Source: JAZDFC01 sp043808235 (lineage in GTDB: Bacteria > Bacteroidota > Ignavibacteria > Ignavibacteriales > Melioribacteraceae). Taken from it: a DNA stretch of 64,000 nucleotides. This document shows, piece after piece, positions 17,617 through 27,400 of this stretch (within the stretch, counting starts at the first letter, position 1; every line of letters begins with the position of its first letter). The notes under the pieces are model-generated. The model worked only from the letters and a program-made list of their open reading frames with translations, was not told the origin of the DNA and did no database searches. Both the position numbers and the translations under genes were made by a program. The stretch lies in assembly GCA_043808235.1 (NCBI GenBank), contig JAZDFC010000073.1, positions 1-64,000 of the forward strand, in the 5' to 3' direction.

Positions 17617-20370
17617 CTAGAATAAAAATTCAATTCCCATTTTGATCAACCGGGGATTTGAATATTGACCTAAGTCTTTGTAAAGGTCGTAAATAGTCGT
17701 AAAGTTACTTCTGTAACTCTCGATGTTTACATTACGAATAATTGCCTGGTTAGCTCTACCGGTTGTACTGTTTACGCCGGTTTCGTTTAACGCATCTAAT
17801 AAATTGTAAACCAGCACTTTCAACCGAACAGCGTGTGTGCCTATTTTAAATAAATTTACAAAACCTTGCAAATCTACAGAAAACAAAGTAGGCATTGTTG
17901 AGTTGTTGGGATTAAGATGAACCAATGACATGGTACTTTCGGATAACGGGGACCATGAGTATGGCGTGCCCGAATCGAGTCTGGCAATTAAGGATATATT
18001 ATAATCTTCGGCGTTATATGAAAACGAAGCATTAACAGTATGTCTTTGATCCCATGACATTGGAATTAGTACGAATACAGGATCGAGGCGTGAACCGGCA
18101 CGATTGAATGCGAACTGGGGATTATCGGCATTCCCCCGTGTATATTGAAGAGTATAGTTTAAATTAGCAGAAAATGGACCCGATATAAAATCATATTTGA
18201 ATTCAAGTCCCCTTGCATTACCGTAATCTTTGTTACTGTACAATCCATATTTAATTGCGTTGAATGTTTCAATAAAATCAGTGCCGAGTAAATCGTAAAT
18301 ATCGCGGTAGTAAACTGCAACTTCAAGACTCATATTATCTGTAACCTGCATCCACAGACCGGTTTCATATTGAATCGTTTTTTGAGGTTTTACTCTCGGA
18401 TTCCCCATCAAGGTTGCATAATCCGAGGTTCCGATTACATGATCGAAATTGGAATACAATGCATACAAAGGCGGCATCTGGAAAAAGTGCCCGTAAGAGA
18501 AACGCAGCAGTGCTATATCGCCGAGTTTATAGGAAATGCCGAATCGCGGACTTATTTGATTTGATGCCTTAGCTTTGAGATAAGTACTCATCTTCGAAGG
18601 ATCATCAAAACTTAATTGATTGCCCGGATTTCTTAACTGCGACGGGTATGTAGTATTCGGATCAAAATAATCGAAACGTATGCCCAGATTAATAACCATA
18701 TTATCAAATTCCATTTTATCCTGCAAGTAAGCCGCCAGCTGAGTGGGTTCAACATCGTAGATATCTTTGTACGTTGATTTTTCATCTAACACCAATTCAG
18801 GATCATAATATAAGTAGATTCTTTTGAACGTGGTCGAATCGACTTCAAAATCATTAACATAAGGAGTGCTGTAATATTTATTTCTAATTGAAGTATTAAA
18901 TCTATGAATAATATATTTTGTAAAATCCACGCCGGTTTTAATAACGTGATTCTTATTAACCTGCCATGTCAAATCGAATTTTTCATTAATATTTTTACTC
19001 CAGTTCTCATTCCAGTTTCTACCCATACCACCGGTTGAAAATCCCGGACCGTTCGAGCCGCTGTCGTATTGTTCGTGAATATATCTTTCGTCAAAAGGAT
19101 TTTCGAACATATAGTTAGCATCCCATGAATGAAGGAAGCTCGATTTAAATTCGTAGAAGAGCGACTGAGACAAAGTATGATTTATTGTAGCTGTAATTAA
19201 ATGAGATTTATTATGCTGGGTAGTTCTGCCATCGGGATTATATTTATTATATAGCGAATACCCCTGTCCTGCCGAACCGTTGTATGAATAGTTAATTGAA
19301 GCTCTGACCGAATTGAAAGGTTTGAAAGATAATTTGCTGAACAGCGTGATAGATTCATTCGTTTCCATTGGAACTATCGAACTATCTCCCGTATGTTCGG
19401 AATACCATTCCCAGGGATTCTGCGAAGAGAAATCACTGTAATTATCTGTATTGAAACGGCGAATTCCATTCCTTGCCCCAACCCAATCCTGGTATCTTCC
19501 ATTAACTACAAAGGAAATCGCATTACTAATTATCGGTCCTTCCAGAAAGAAAGAAACATCTTTACTTCTGAGAACATCGGAACTTTTAAGCCCATAGAAA
19601 AGATCGCTATGGGAAGTGTAAAAATTGCTAGAATTTAACGAAAGGTTACCGTGAAAAGTATTACTTCCTTCTTTCGTAACCGCATTCACAACACCGCTCA
19701 TTGCATTTCCGTATTCGGCATTAAATGTTCCGGTTATTACCTCGATTTCGGATACAACATCATTTTCGATAGTAACTGTACGGCTATTCCCGAAAGCCTC
19801 ACCAATTTTTATACCGTCCATAAGATAGGCAACCTCGTCCCATCTGCCGCCCCTAAAATGTCCGCGTACAACACCTGCCTGTAAACCGACTACAGCATCA
19901 AGACTTTCAACCGGCAATTTCTCCATATCCTGACTTGTAATATTTCGCACAGAACTTGTCTGGTCTTTTTTAGCTTGAATACCGGGAACGGAAATAACTA
20001 CTTCTTGACTAATTATCGCGGTTGACTTAAGATTAAAATTAGCTTGTGTAGTTCTATTTACAGAAACAGCCAGGTCCTTCATAACAACAGTTTCGTAACC
20101 TACACTTGAAGCTTTAAGACGATATTTACCGGGTGGAATATTTATAATATAATATTCACCGGATATATCGGCTGCCGCTCCCATTGATGTTCCTTCCAAA
20201 ACTATATTGGTACCCACAAGCGCTTCGCCTGTTTCGGCATCGACAACCTTACCTGAAATTTTTCCAGTTGTCTGCATGTACACAGTAGAGGTAAAAATAA
20301 ACATTACCATTACAGCGTTATATAAAAAGGAACTAATGGGCGATTTAATTGAGTATTGGTGTTTACGCAT
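17617..20370 (-). CDS. TonB-dependent outer-membrane receptor
   Basis: I use the ATG at 20370 because GGAG lies seven bases upstream; the open frame begins at 20388. After a signal sequence comes a carboxypeptidase-regulatory-like domain (GKISGKVVDAETGEALVGTNIVLEGT...GEYYIINIPPGKYRLKASSVGYE), then the plug (QDMEKLPVESLDAVVGLQAGVV, YLMDGIKIGEAF, EIEVITGTFNAEYGNAMSGVVNAVTKEGSN) and a beta barrel ending MGIEFLF. Such receptors import bound ligands with TonB energy. Being first in line before the giant cargo gene and the PorV-like gene, it probably takes up an oligosaccharide. No SusD partner is visible, so this is not a classical SusCD system. Confidence 0.9.
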   Translation of the reverse strand: MRKHQYSIKSPISSFLYNAVMVMFIFTSTVYMQTTGKISGKVVDAETGEALVGTNIVLEGTSMGAAADISGEYYIINIPPGKYRLKASSVGYETVVMKDLAVSVNRTTQANFNLKSTAIISQEVVISVPGIQAKKDQTSSVRNITSQDMEKLPVESLDAVVGLQAGVVRGHFRGGRWDEVAYLMDGIKIGEAFGNSRTVTIENDVVSEIEVITGTFNAEYGNAMSGVVNAVTKEGSNTFHGNLSLNSSNFYTSHSDLFYGLKSSDVLRSKDVSFFLEGPIISNAISFVVNGRYQDWVGARNGIRRFNTDNYSDFSSQNPWEWYSEHTGDSSIVPMETNESITLFSKLSFKPFNSVRASINYSYNGSAGQGYSLYNKYNPDGRTTQHNKSHLITATINHTLSQSLFYEFKSSFLHSWDANYMFENPFDERYIHEQYDSGSNGPGFSTGGMGRNWNENWSKNINEKFDLTWQVNKNHVIKTGVDFTKYIIHRFNTSIRNKYYSTPYVNDFEVDSTTFKRIYLYYDPELVLDEKSTYKDIYDVEPTQLAAYLQDKMEFDNMVINLGIRFDYFDPNTTYPSQLRNPGNQLSFDDPSKMSTYLKAKASNQISPRFGISYKLGDIALLRFSYGHFFQMPPLYALYSNFDHVIGTSDYATLMGNPRVKPQKTIQYETGLWMQVTDNMSLEVAVYYRDIYDLLGTDFIETFNAIKYGLYSNKDYGNARGLEFKYDFISGPFSANLNYTLQYTRGNADNPQFAFNRAGSRLDPVFVLIPMSWDQRHTVNASFSYNAEDYNISLIARLDSGTPYSWSPLSESTMSLVHLNPNNSTMPTLFSVDLQGFVNLFKIGTHAVRLKVLVYNLLDALNETGVNSTTGRANQAIIRNVNIESYRSNFTTIYDLYKDLGQYSNPRLIKMGIEFLF

Positions 20371-20428
20371 TGACTTGCTCCAAAACATTATAATTTATTA
20401 TCAATAGTGTAAATATGTATTCCTATCA

Positions 20429-20458
20429 ATGCCTGCTGTGGAGATAAACAGCAGGCAT
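20429..20458. terminator. Perfect 11-bp hairpin between operon genes
   Basis: Arms at 20429-20439 (ATGCCTGCTGT) and 20448-20458 are perfectly complementary with an 8-nt loop. It lies after the end of the gene at 20502-21938 and before the TonB receptor gene. No U-run follows on the minus strand, so it may be an attenuating or RNA-stabilising hairpin instead of a full terminator. Confidence 0.5.
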
Positions 20459-20501
20459 CGCTTAACAAAGAAGTAACGCAAAGAAAACAAAATCCATGAT
20501 A

Positions 20502-21938
20502 TCACTTAAGCAAAATCATCTTTTTGGCAAACACATGATCACCAGCTTCTAATCTATATAAGTACAAACCACTGGCTAATTTATCGGCATTATAAGAAAC
20601 TGTAAAAGTGCCGGCATTTTGAGTTTTATTAACAATTACCGCAACCTCATTACCAAGAATATCGAAAACACTTAGTTTCACTTTGCCCTCTTCCGCTAAG
20701 GAATAAGTAATTTGTGTGGTAGGGTTAAAAGGATTAGGATAGTTTTGAGATAAATTAAACGTAGCTGGAATTCCGTCATTTGTTTCAACTCCAGTAAAAC
20801 TTCCATTTAACAAGCGTACATTATCAAAACCGATCCATGATTCTCCGGTAGGGCTTGGATTACTTATTGAAATACCCAGAGGTCTTCCTACTGCATCAGG
20901 GAAACCCGATGCATTAAAACCGATTGAGTATTCATAATAGGTATCCGTAATTGTAATCTGATCAGAGGCAAGCACTACGTGATTATCGCTTGCGTCAGTA
21001 TAAAATAATTCTAGTCCAATCAAACTGGCAGCCCATGTAATTCTTGCATCAATTAATAATTCAATTGCATCGGTTGCCTGGATAGTATAATTAGTGATTT
21101 GATAAACTGGGGCATCATTGCCCATCATGAAAGCGGTATACAAACCATCTGTCGGAGTGTAGCCAAGTTCAACACCGGAATCGTAAGCATAATCGTCACT
21201 TTCCCAACCCGGTATGTCATCAAAAGGACCCGTGTATGCTGCGTTTGAACAGACACCGTCCCATCCTTTAATCTTTCCGACATCCGGCAATTCAAAGCTA
21301 TAATTATCAACATCAATAATTCGAGGATCGCTATTTGTCAGTCGAACATTGTCAATTCCAACCCACGATTCATCACTACTTATATTATCGAAAGAAACAC
21401 CGATTCTATATCCGATACAGTCAGGATGATCGGCAGCAGAAAATGAAATTGAATATTCAGCAAATGAATCTGTCAGGGTTTTATCTTCCGAAACAATGGT
21501 CACCTTTGTATTATCTTCGAGAAGATAAAATAATTCCATTCTCAGCAAAGTAGCAGCCCAGGTGTTCAAGGCATCAACAGTTAAAGTTATAATATCTCCA
21601 TTATAAATTCTTTTTCCAGGTATTTGATAAACGGCTTCATCCCCTCCCATGAGGAAACCTCTGTATTTTCCATCTGTAGCATCAGCAGCTTCTTCAACCC
21701 CCGAATCAAAAGCGGTAGAATCGCTTACCCAGCCTGGAATATCTTCAAGTTGCCCTGCCCATCCGGCATCGGCACATTCTCCATCCCAACCTTTTACTTT
21801 TCCCGAATCGGGTTTTTCAAAACTGGGATTGATAATTGTAATGTTTGTTTGAGCACTTAATTCTAAAGTGCAAGGTAAAAGAATAAAAAATAGAAAGACA
21901 GTAAACGATTGGTACTGTTTGAATTTTGTAAACGTCAA
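20502..21938 (-). CDS. Secreted protein with two binding-like modules and T9SS tail
   Basis: Protein of 478 residues starting at a TTG with AAAGGAG eleven bases upstream; no better start is visible in this frame. After a signal peptide (to about ELSAQ) there are two copies of a ~180-residue module: NPSFEKPDSGKVKGWDGEC... and SFELPDVGKIKGWDGVC..., both with DIPGW-SD--A-DSGVE, GFLMG-DE/AP-YQI and SWIGFDNVRL. The pattern resembles beta-sandwich carbohydrate-binding or HpiC1-like modules. A T9SS tail ends the protein (QNYPNPFNPTTQITYSL). It is the most upstream gene of the sugar block and lies directly below two LacI-type palindromes. I infer a surface glycan-binding protein; the exact fold is not certain. 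Confidence 0.75.
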   Translation of the reverse strand: MTFTKFKQYQSFTVFLFFILLPCTLELSAQTNITIINPSFEKPDSGKVKGWDGECADAGWAGQLEDIPGWVSDSTAFDSGVEEAADATDGKYRGFLMGGDEAVYQIPGKRIYNGDIITLTVDALNTWAATLLRMELFYLLEDNTKVTIVSEDKTLTDSFAEYSISFSAADHPDCIGYRIGVSFDNISSDESWVGIDNVRLTNSDPRIIDVDNYSFELPDVGKIKGWDGVCSNAAYTGPFDDIPGWESDDYAYDSGVELGYTPTDGLYTAFMMGNDAPVYQITNYTIQATDAIELLIDARITWAASLIGLELFYTDASDNHVVLASDQITITDTYYEYSIGFNASGFPDAVGRPLGISISNPSPTGESWIGFDNVRLLNGSFTGVETNDGIPATFNLSQNYPNPFNPTTQITYSLAEEGKVKLSVFDILGNEVAVIVNKTQNAGTFTVSYNADKLASGLYLYRLEAGDHVFAKKMILLK

Positions 21939-22172
21939 TATATTTAATACTCCTTTGTAAGTTATCGATTAATTATTTATCTATAACGGTAGAGTTATTA
22001 TTATATATTATTTTATAATTATGAATTATAGGAATCATAACTATGACTGCTACAAGTGAGTTGAATAAAACTGTCAATGCAAAAAATGAATTGCCAATAA
22101 ATATTACAAGTACTAAACCTACTTGATGGCAATTGAGGTATTTTTTATTAAGCAATGAAGTGGACCGGTTAG

Positions 22173-22186
22173 CGCAAACGTTTGCG
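22173..22186. promoter_or_regulatory. LacI-family operator candidate 1
   Basis: Perfect 14-bp palindrome CGCAAACGTTTGCG with the central CG and flanking AAACGTTT typical of LacI/GalR-family operators. It lies 235 bp upstream of the TTG start at 21938. Confidence 0.6.
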
Positions 22187-22296
22187 AAAAACGAAACTAA
22201 GAATTCGGAAATAATCACTTTTTCTCTCTTAAATTTGAAGATAAACCAAGGACTAAAATTTCCTAACGAGTATATAAATAAAATAATTCACTATTG

Positions 22297-22306
22297 CAAA
22301 CGTTTG
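22297..22306. promoter_or_regulatory. LacI-family operator candidate 2
   Basis: Palindrome CAAACGTTTG, sharing the core of the site at 22173-22186, with centres 122 bp apart. Two sites allow looping by a tetrameric LacI-type repressor. No lacI-type gene lies in the window. Confidence 0.55.
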
Positions 22307-22672
22307 TTTTGAGAAAATAGGCAACATTTTAAAATTCGCCGTAAGCAATTTGCATAAGCCCAGAACCACTAATTACCTAAACAATTTTGCCAATCATCCG
22401 AAAAATGTCATGATTAAGTCATAAAAAAGAATTCATCCGAGAATCAAAAATGTTTCAAAAAAAAGACTGTTCGTATATTGCACCGTCAAATTCCTTAACG
22501 GCAAGGTTAATTGTTGTTTTTCTTTTATCATGCGAATTACATCTCTTCATTATGACGCTTCTTGTCTTAATTGCTATTTCGCTTGCTCCTGTTTATATAC
22601 GTAATAATTTAGTGACTTATTTTTTTTACTCTACTTGAGGTGAATGTTAACAATACTTTCTTAAGAAAGAGG

Positions 22673-22730
22673 ATCTCTTGCCGCGCGAGAAACGGCAAGA
22701 GATTTGAGAGATTTGTGGGAGAGAGAATTT
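22673..22730. repeat. Dispersed hairpin repeat, unit 1
   Basis: ATCTCTTGCCG (22673-22683) pairs perfectly with 22693-22703 around a 9-nt loop, followed by GGGAGAGAGA. The same order GCCG, CGGCAAG-GATT, GGGAGAGAGA recurs at 22915-22968. Confidence 0.5.
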
Positions 22731-22914
22731 AAAACACTAATTTCTTCCTATATCGGCAATATCATTAAAAATAAATTCGCATGGATTTATTATGCACTTT
22801 CCAGTTTCATAATCATTTCTTTTGATTGCAATGAATCCGTATTTGAATTTTGAATTGCACTTATCAATTCTCACATCAAAAAAGTATGGATTATTTATTA
22901 ATCCCTTATTAAAA

Positions 22915-22968
22915 CTTTGCCGCTCGTATGGAACGGCAAGTGATTCAGTTTGGCTGGGAGAGAGATTT
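22915..22968. repeat. Dispersed hairpin repeat, unit 2
   Basis: Diverged copy of the unit at 22673-22730: TTGCCG, then ACGGCAAGTGATT, then GGGAGAGAGATTTT. The outer pairs of the stem have mutated away, so the hairpin is shorter. Confidence 0.45.
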
Positions 22969-23596
22969 TGAGGTGATTTTGCGAGATCTGTTTTTAGGTA
23001 CAGCTTTCTAAAATTATTTTTATCTCTAAAACGATTTTTTTTGTGATCAGTCTCGTAAATATTTATTCGAATGATATTATTTTTATTAAAAAACATTTTT
23101 CTCAATATTCTTAACACAATCATTTATCCGGTTATATTATTACTTATACCATAAGAAAACGACAAGTTAAAATGCGATTTATAATTCTTTTATTTACTCT
23201 GTCCAATTATCGCAAATGAAGCGATAACTAATAACCTAAATTCAGTGTTTGCGGAAAATGAGCAGTAAACGTAGAATATTGGCAGTAAACATGTTCACTA
23301 TTTTGCGAAATGTCCACTGACCTATTTTGAAACAATACAAATTTAGTGTGGAATTAAATTTTCAGAGGGAAGTAAAAAAGTCACACATGCAGAATTAAAT
23401 AGGAAATAGTATTAGAATCATGTCCATATCTCCATCTTTCTTAATCTCAAATTTGTACTTCGATGGGATTTTGACTTCGAACACATAGCAAATTTTAATG
23501 ATGAATTTTTCCTTAATTAGTGATAATCGCTCAATGCTTTGCCCATATTTTGATGTTACATAAAAGATACTTTTTATAAATAACAGCCATGCAATC

Positions 23597-24352
23597 TCAT
23601 TTTATCATCATTCTTTCACGAACAAGTTGCGAATATCTATAACTGAATTGGATAGGCTCTGAGTAATTTTTTATATGGGCAACATATGTGCTCTTTGACC
23701 ATTTCTCAATCTTTTCAATATAATCCATATTAACTATTACACTGCGATGCACTCTTAAAAACTTTTCATCAGGTAATATTTTTTGCCAGCTCTTCAGCGT
23801 TTTTTTTAATATTGCTCTTCGTTGGTCGTTCAGATGTACAATTGAATAATAATCATCGGCTGCAATAACCACGATTGAATTAATATTTACAAAAGTTGGA
23901 TTGTTATTTATTTTGAGGAGTATTCTTCCATCGCGCGGCAGTATTTTGGTTTCAGTAGTATTTCCCTCTGCAATTTTTAAGTCGCTAATTCTCTTCAGTC
24001 TTAGCTTGACTGTTTTTAACAATTCCCTCGCCTTAATCGGTTTGGTGATATAATCGTCGGCTCCAGTTTTCAATCCTTCAAGTATTTCGTCTTTAGAGGA
24101 TTTTGCTGTAAGAAAAATGAAAGGTATAGAAATGGTATCCTCGTAGGCAGCTAATTTTTTCTTTACTCCAAAACCATCAATGCCTGGCATCATTATATCG
24201 CACAGTATAACGTCGGGAATATTCATTTTTGCCGAGGCAACACCTTCTTTACCCGATGAAGCTCTTAGCACCGTGTAACCATCTTCCTCGAATATTTCAG
24301 CAAAGTTCTCGAGCAAATCCGGTTCATCTTCAATAATAAGTATTTTTTTCAT
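23597..24352 (-). CDS. LytTR-family response regulator
   Basis: Two-domain response regulator of 251 residues. Residues ~1-120 form a receiver with the acidic pair IEDE, phospho-acceptor Asp52 in LCDIMMPG and the conserved Lys in DDYITKPIK. Residues ~150-250 form a LytTR DNA-binding domain (INSIVVIAADDYYSIVHLND, LKKTLKSWQKILPDEKFLRVHRSVIVNMDYIEKIE), which typically binds pairs of short direct repeats. It follows the giant receiver/PAS kinase gene on the same strand after a 143-bp gap and is the most likely output partner of the kinases upstream. The ATG at 24352 has AAAGG just before it. Confidence 0.92.
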   Translation of the reverse strand: MKKILIIEDEPDLLENFAEIFEEDGYTVLRASSGKEGVASAKMNIPDVILCDIMMPGIDGFGVKKKLAAYEDTISIPFIFLTAKSSKDEILEGLKTGADDYITKPIKARELLKTVKLRLKRISDLKIAEGNTTETKILPRDGRILLKINNNPTFVNINSIVVIAADDYYSIVHLNDQRRAILKKTLKSWQKILPDEKFLRVHRSVIVNMDYIEKIEKWSKSTYVAHIKNYSEPIQFSYRYSQLVRERMMIK

Positions 24353-24495
24353 TGCCTTTAAAATCTCTTCTTTGAAAATAGTGAATTACTTTGGAATCTC
24401 ACTTCCGCAATTGAACCTCATCAAACGGGCAAAATAAGAGGATTATAAATATCCTTATTGTTATAAGACAGATGTAATTAGAAACGTTATAAAAA

Positions 24496-27400
24496 TTACA
24501 CTAATTTTATTTCAACGGTAAAAGTTGTTCCTTCACCTTGTGAACTTTCAACATTAATCTCACCATTGTGAATTTCTACAGCTCTTTTTACAATGCTCAT
24601 CCCCAAACCGCTTCCTTTAATATCAGATGCATTATTAGCGCGGAAAAATGGTTCGAACAATTTATTGAAATCCGATTTTTCTATTCCGATTCCGTGATCG
24701 GCAACAGAAAATTTAAGCATACCATCTGCAAAATCAACATTAAAGATTATATCGCCGCCCATAGGTGAAAACTTTACAGCATTTGTTAAAAGGTTTGAAA
24801 GAATATGCGTAAGCAATTTCGGATCGACCTTGTATTTATATGATGGAGCGTTATAATTAAAAATAAGGTTGTGGTTTTCTTTTACTTGCAATTTCGTATG
24901 TTCAAGAATCTCGGTACAAAGTTCATTCAGGTTTACCTCAACCGGTGTGAGAACCAACTTTCCCCGGTCGCTTCTGCTAAGAGTAAGTACATCTTCCAGC
25001 AGCACTGTCATATAATCAACAGATTCTTGAATTCGGTTTATATGTTTAAGAATTTTATCATGACTCCACTTTTCGAAATTCATCTGTAATAAGTCTGCCG
25101 AAGTAAGAATTGTTGTTAGTGGTGTCCTGAATTCGTGCGAAGCTGTGGAAATAAAATTGGTTTTCATATCATTCAGCTCTTTCTCTTTTTGATATGCTTC
25201 CCTCGTTTTCAGTTCCATTTCTTTGTGCTTGGATATATCCACAACCAATCCTGTTAATCCTTCCGGTTTATTTTCCGCTTCTCCAAACGAAGCTTTATGC
25301 AATAACAAATCAATTCTTTTTCCTTCTTTGTTTATATAATAAGATTCGTACACTGCCGACATGTGTTCGTTCAATAATTTTGCGTCATATTCCTCATTTA
25401 ATTCGATTGCGTCTGCGGGTGCCAGATAATCCAGCGCTTTACCTAAAATTTCGTCCCGTGTTACTCCATAAAATTTTTCAAAAGCTTTATTTACTTCGGT
25501 GTAACACCCTTGCCTATCTTTAACAAAAATTGGATTAGGAATTGTGTCTATTAATGTCCGTAAGAAAAGACTGTGTTTTTTGATTTCCTCGGTTCGCTGA
25601 TCGACAAGATCTTCAAGGTGAAGTCTATACTCATTTAATTCAATATCATGTTTCACTTTTTCGGTAATATCTCTTGTCATGGAGAGAATACACTTTTCGC
25701 CTCCGAATGTGATTACTGATGCTGACATCAGACATGTTTTAAAAGTACCATCTTTTAGTCTAAATTCGGTCTGAAGATTTTGACAAACTCCGTGATTTAG
25801 TAGTTCGTAAACAAGTTTTTTCCTGTCTTCGGGATTAACCCAAATATTTATTTCCCCCGATGTTTTATTTAATACATCCTCGCGGGTGTAACCGGATAAA
25901 CGGGTAAAACCTTCATTGATATCAACATATAATCCGTCACTTAGCCTGTTAATATTTATTGAATCAGGACTTGTTAAGAAGCTTACTCTAAATTTTTCTT
26001 CGCTTATTCGAATCGCCTCCTCTGATTGTTTTCGTTCGGTAATGTCTCGATCAATCCCTAAAATCAACTCCCTTCCACCAAACGAAGCAATTGACGTAGC
26101 GACTTCAATTGGAAAAACATGGCCGTCGCGATGACGATGAAATGTTTCATAATGAATTACTCCTTCTTTCCTCAACCGGTCCAGATAATTTGCTCGTTCT
26201 TCTAATGATGCTTCCGATGTGTTTAATATATCGACGGACTGGCCTATTAATTCTTCACGTGTATATCCACACATTATGCAAGCAATATCATTGCAATCAA
26301 CAATTGGCCAATTTGCAGTTGTTGAATGAGGATCAATTATCATAATTGCATCAGGCGAAACGGTAAACAAATGTCGAAAACGTTCTTCGCTTTCGCGTAA
26401 AGCATTTTCCGCATGTTTACGTTTGGTAATATCCATTGCCATCCCAATCAATCCAATTACTTCTCCTTTTACATTCATATACGGTGTATAAAAAATGTCA
26501 AAGATAATTCCCCCAACATCAATGGTGTCATCAAAGTGTTGGCCGGACAGGGCAGTATTAATTCCTTGGATAATCCTCGGGAAATCCTTGTAAATTTCCA
26601 CCGCCGACTGACCAACAACTTGTCCCGGTTTTAATCCCAAGCTTGCGAGCATTTTCCCTTCCGATAGGACAAATTTTCGTTCATTGTCAATCATAAAGAT
26701 GATTGGCGTAGCATTGGTTACAACAGTTCTAAACCTGGATTCGCTTTCAAGAAGCTTTTCTTCCGCAAGTTTTCTTTGTGTTATGTCGTGGACAATTGAA
26801 AAGAGTAATTCCCTGCCGCCTAATGTTATTGACCCGCTGAAGATTTCAACATCTTTAATTGTACCATCAGCAATTTTATGCTTGAATTCGAATGACAACT
26901 TCTTACCAAACCTGGCTTGTTCCATTTTATACTTTATTTCTTCAAGTGGGAGGATATTAATTTCGAAAATATTCATTTTTTTTAGAATATCCCGGCTCCA
27001 TCCATAAAACAATTCTGACGCAGGATTTGCATCGACAATTTGAGCCGTCAGTGGATCAATAATCAACATCGCTGTGTGCGTATTTTCAAATATTCTACGA
27101 TATCGCTCCTCGCTTTCAACTAAAGCTTCTTCGGTTTTTTTTATTTCAGTAATATCGCGCCCGAACACGACTAATCCTCGCCGTGAATGATCTTCGTTAT
27201 ATAAAGGAATTTTAACCATATCAAAGACATGCTTATTATGGTTGATATCAGGAATTATTTCAGTAGTTCTTGAAATTCTTCCAAGAGCCCATGCATTTTC
27301 ATCAGTAGACTTGCTGATTTTAAAAACTTCTTTATACATATCAGCCGCATAGGAAGCCAATTCTAACTCTGATTTATTATAATAATCAAGTCCTTTCAAC

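Larger units (their letters stand above)
22219..23596. other. 1.4-kb intergenic region with operators and repeats
   Basis: Between the sugar block and the signalling block I see no convincing gene. The stretch holds one LacI-type palindrome, two copies of a hairpin-bearing repeat (22673-22730 and 22915-22968), and A/T-rich sequence. A 128-codon minus-strand frame at 22737-23123 contains the second repeat and resembles nothing I know. Confidence 0.5.

Noticed and set aside
21973..22218. 81-codon minus-strand frame with hydrophobic stretches
   Set aside because: It begins at a non-ATG codon, contains the LacI-type palindrome at 22173-22186 and lies in the 5' region of the glycan block; it is more likely regulatory DNA.
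22450..22638. 62-codon plus-strand frame
   Set aside because: Short, low-complexity and hydrophobic, without a ribosome site; probably chance.
22737..23123. 128-codon minus-strand frame
   Set aside because: Its middle is a dispersed repeat, it matches no family I recognise and its composition is that of the surrounding A/T-rich spacer.
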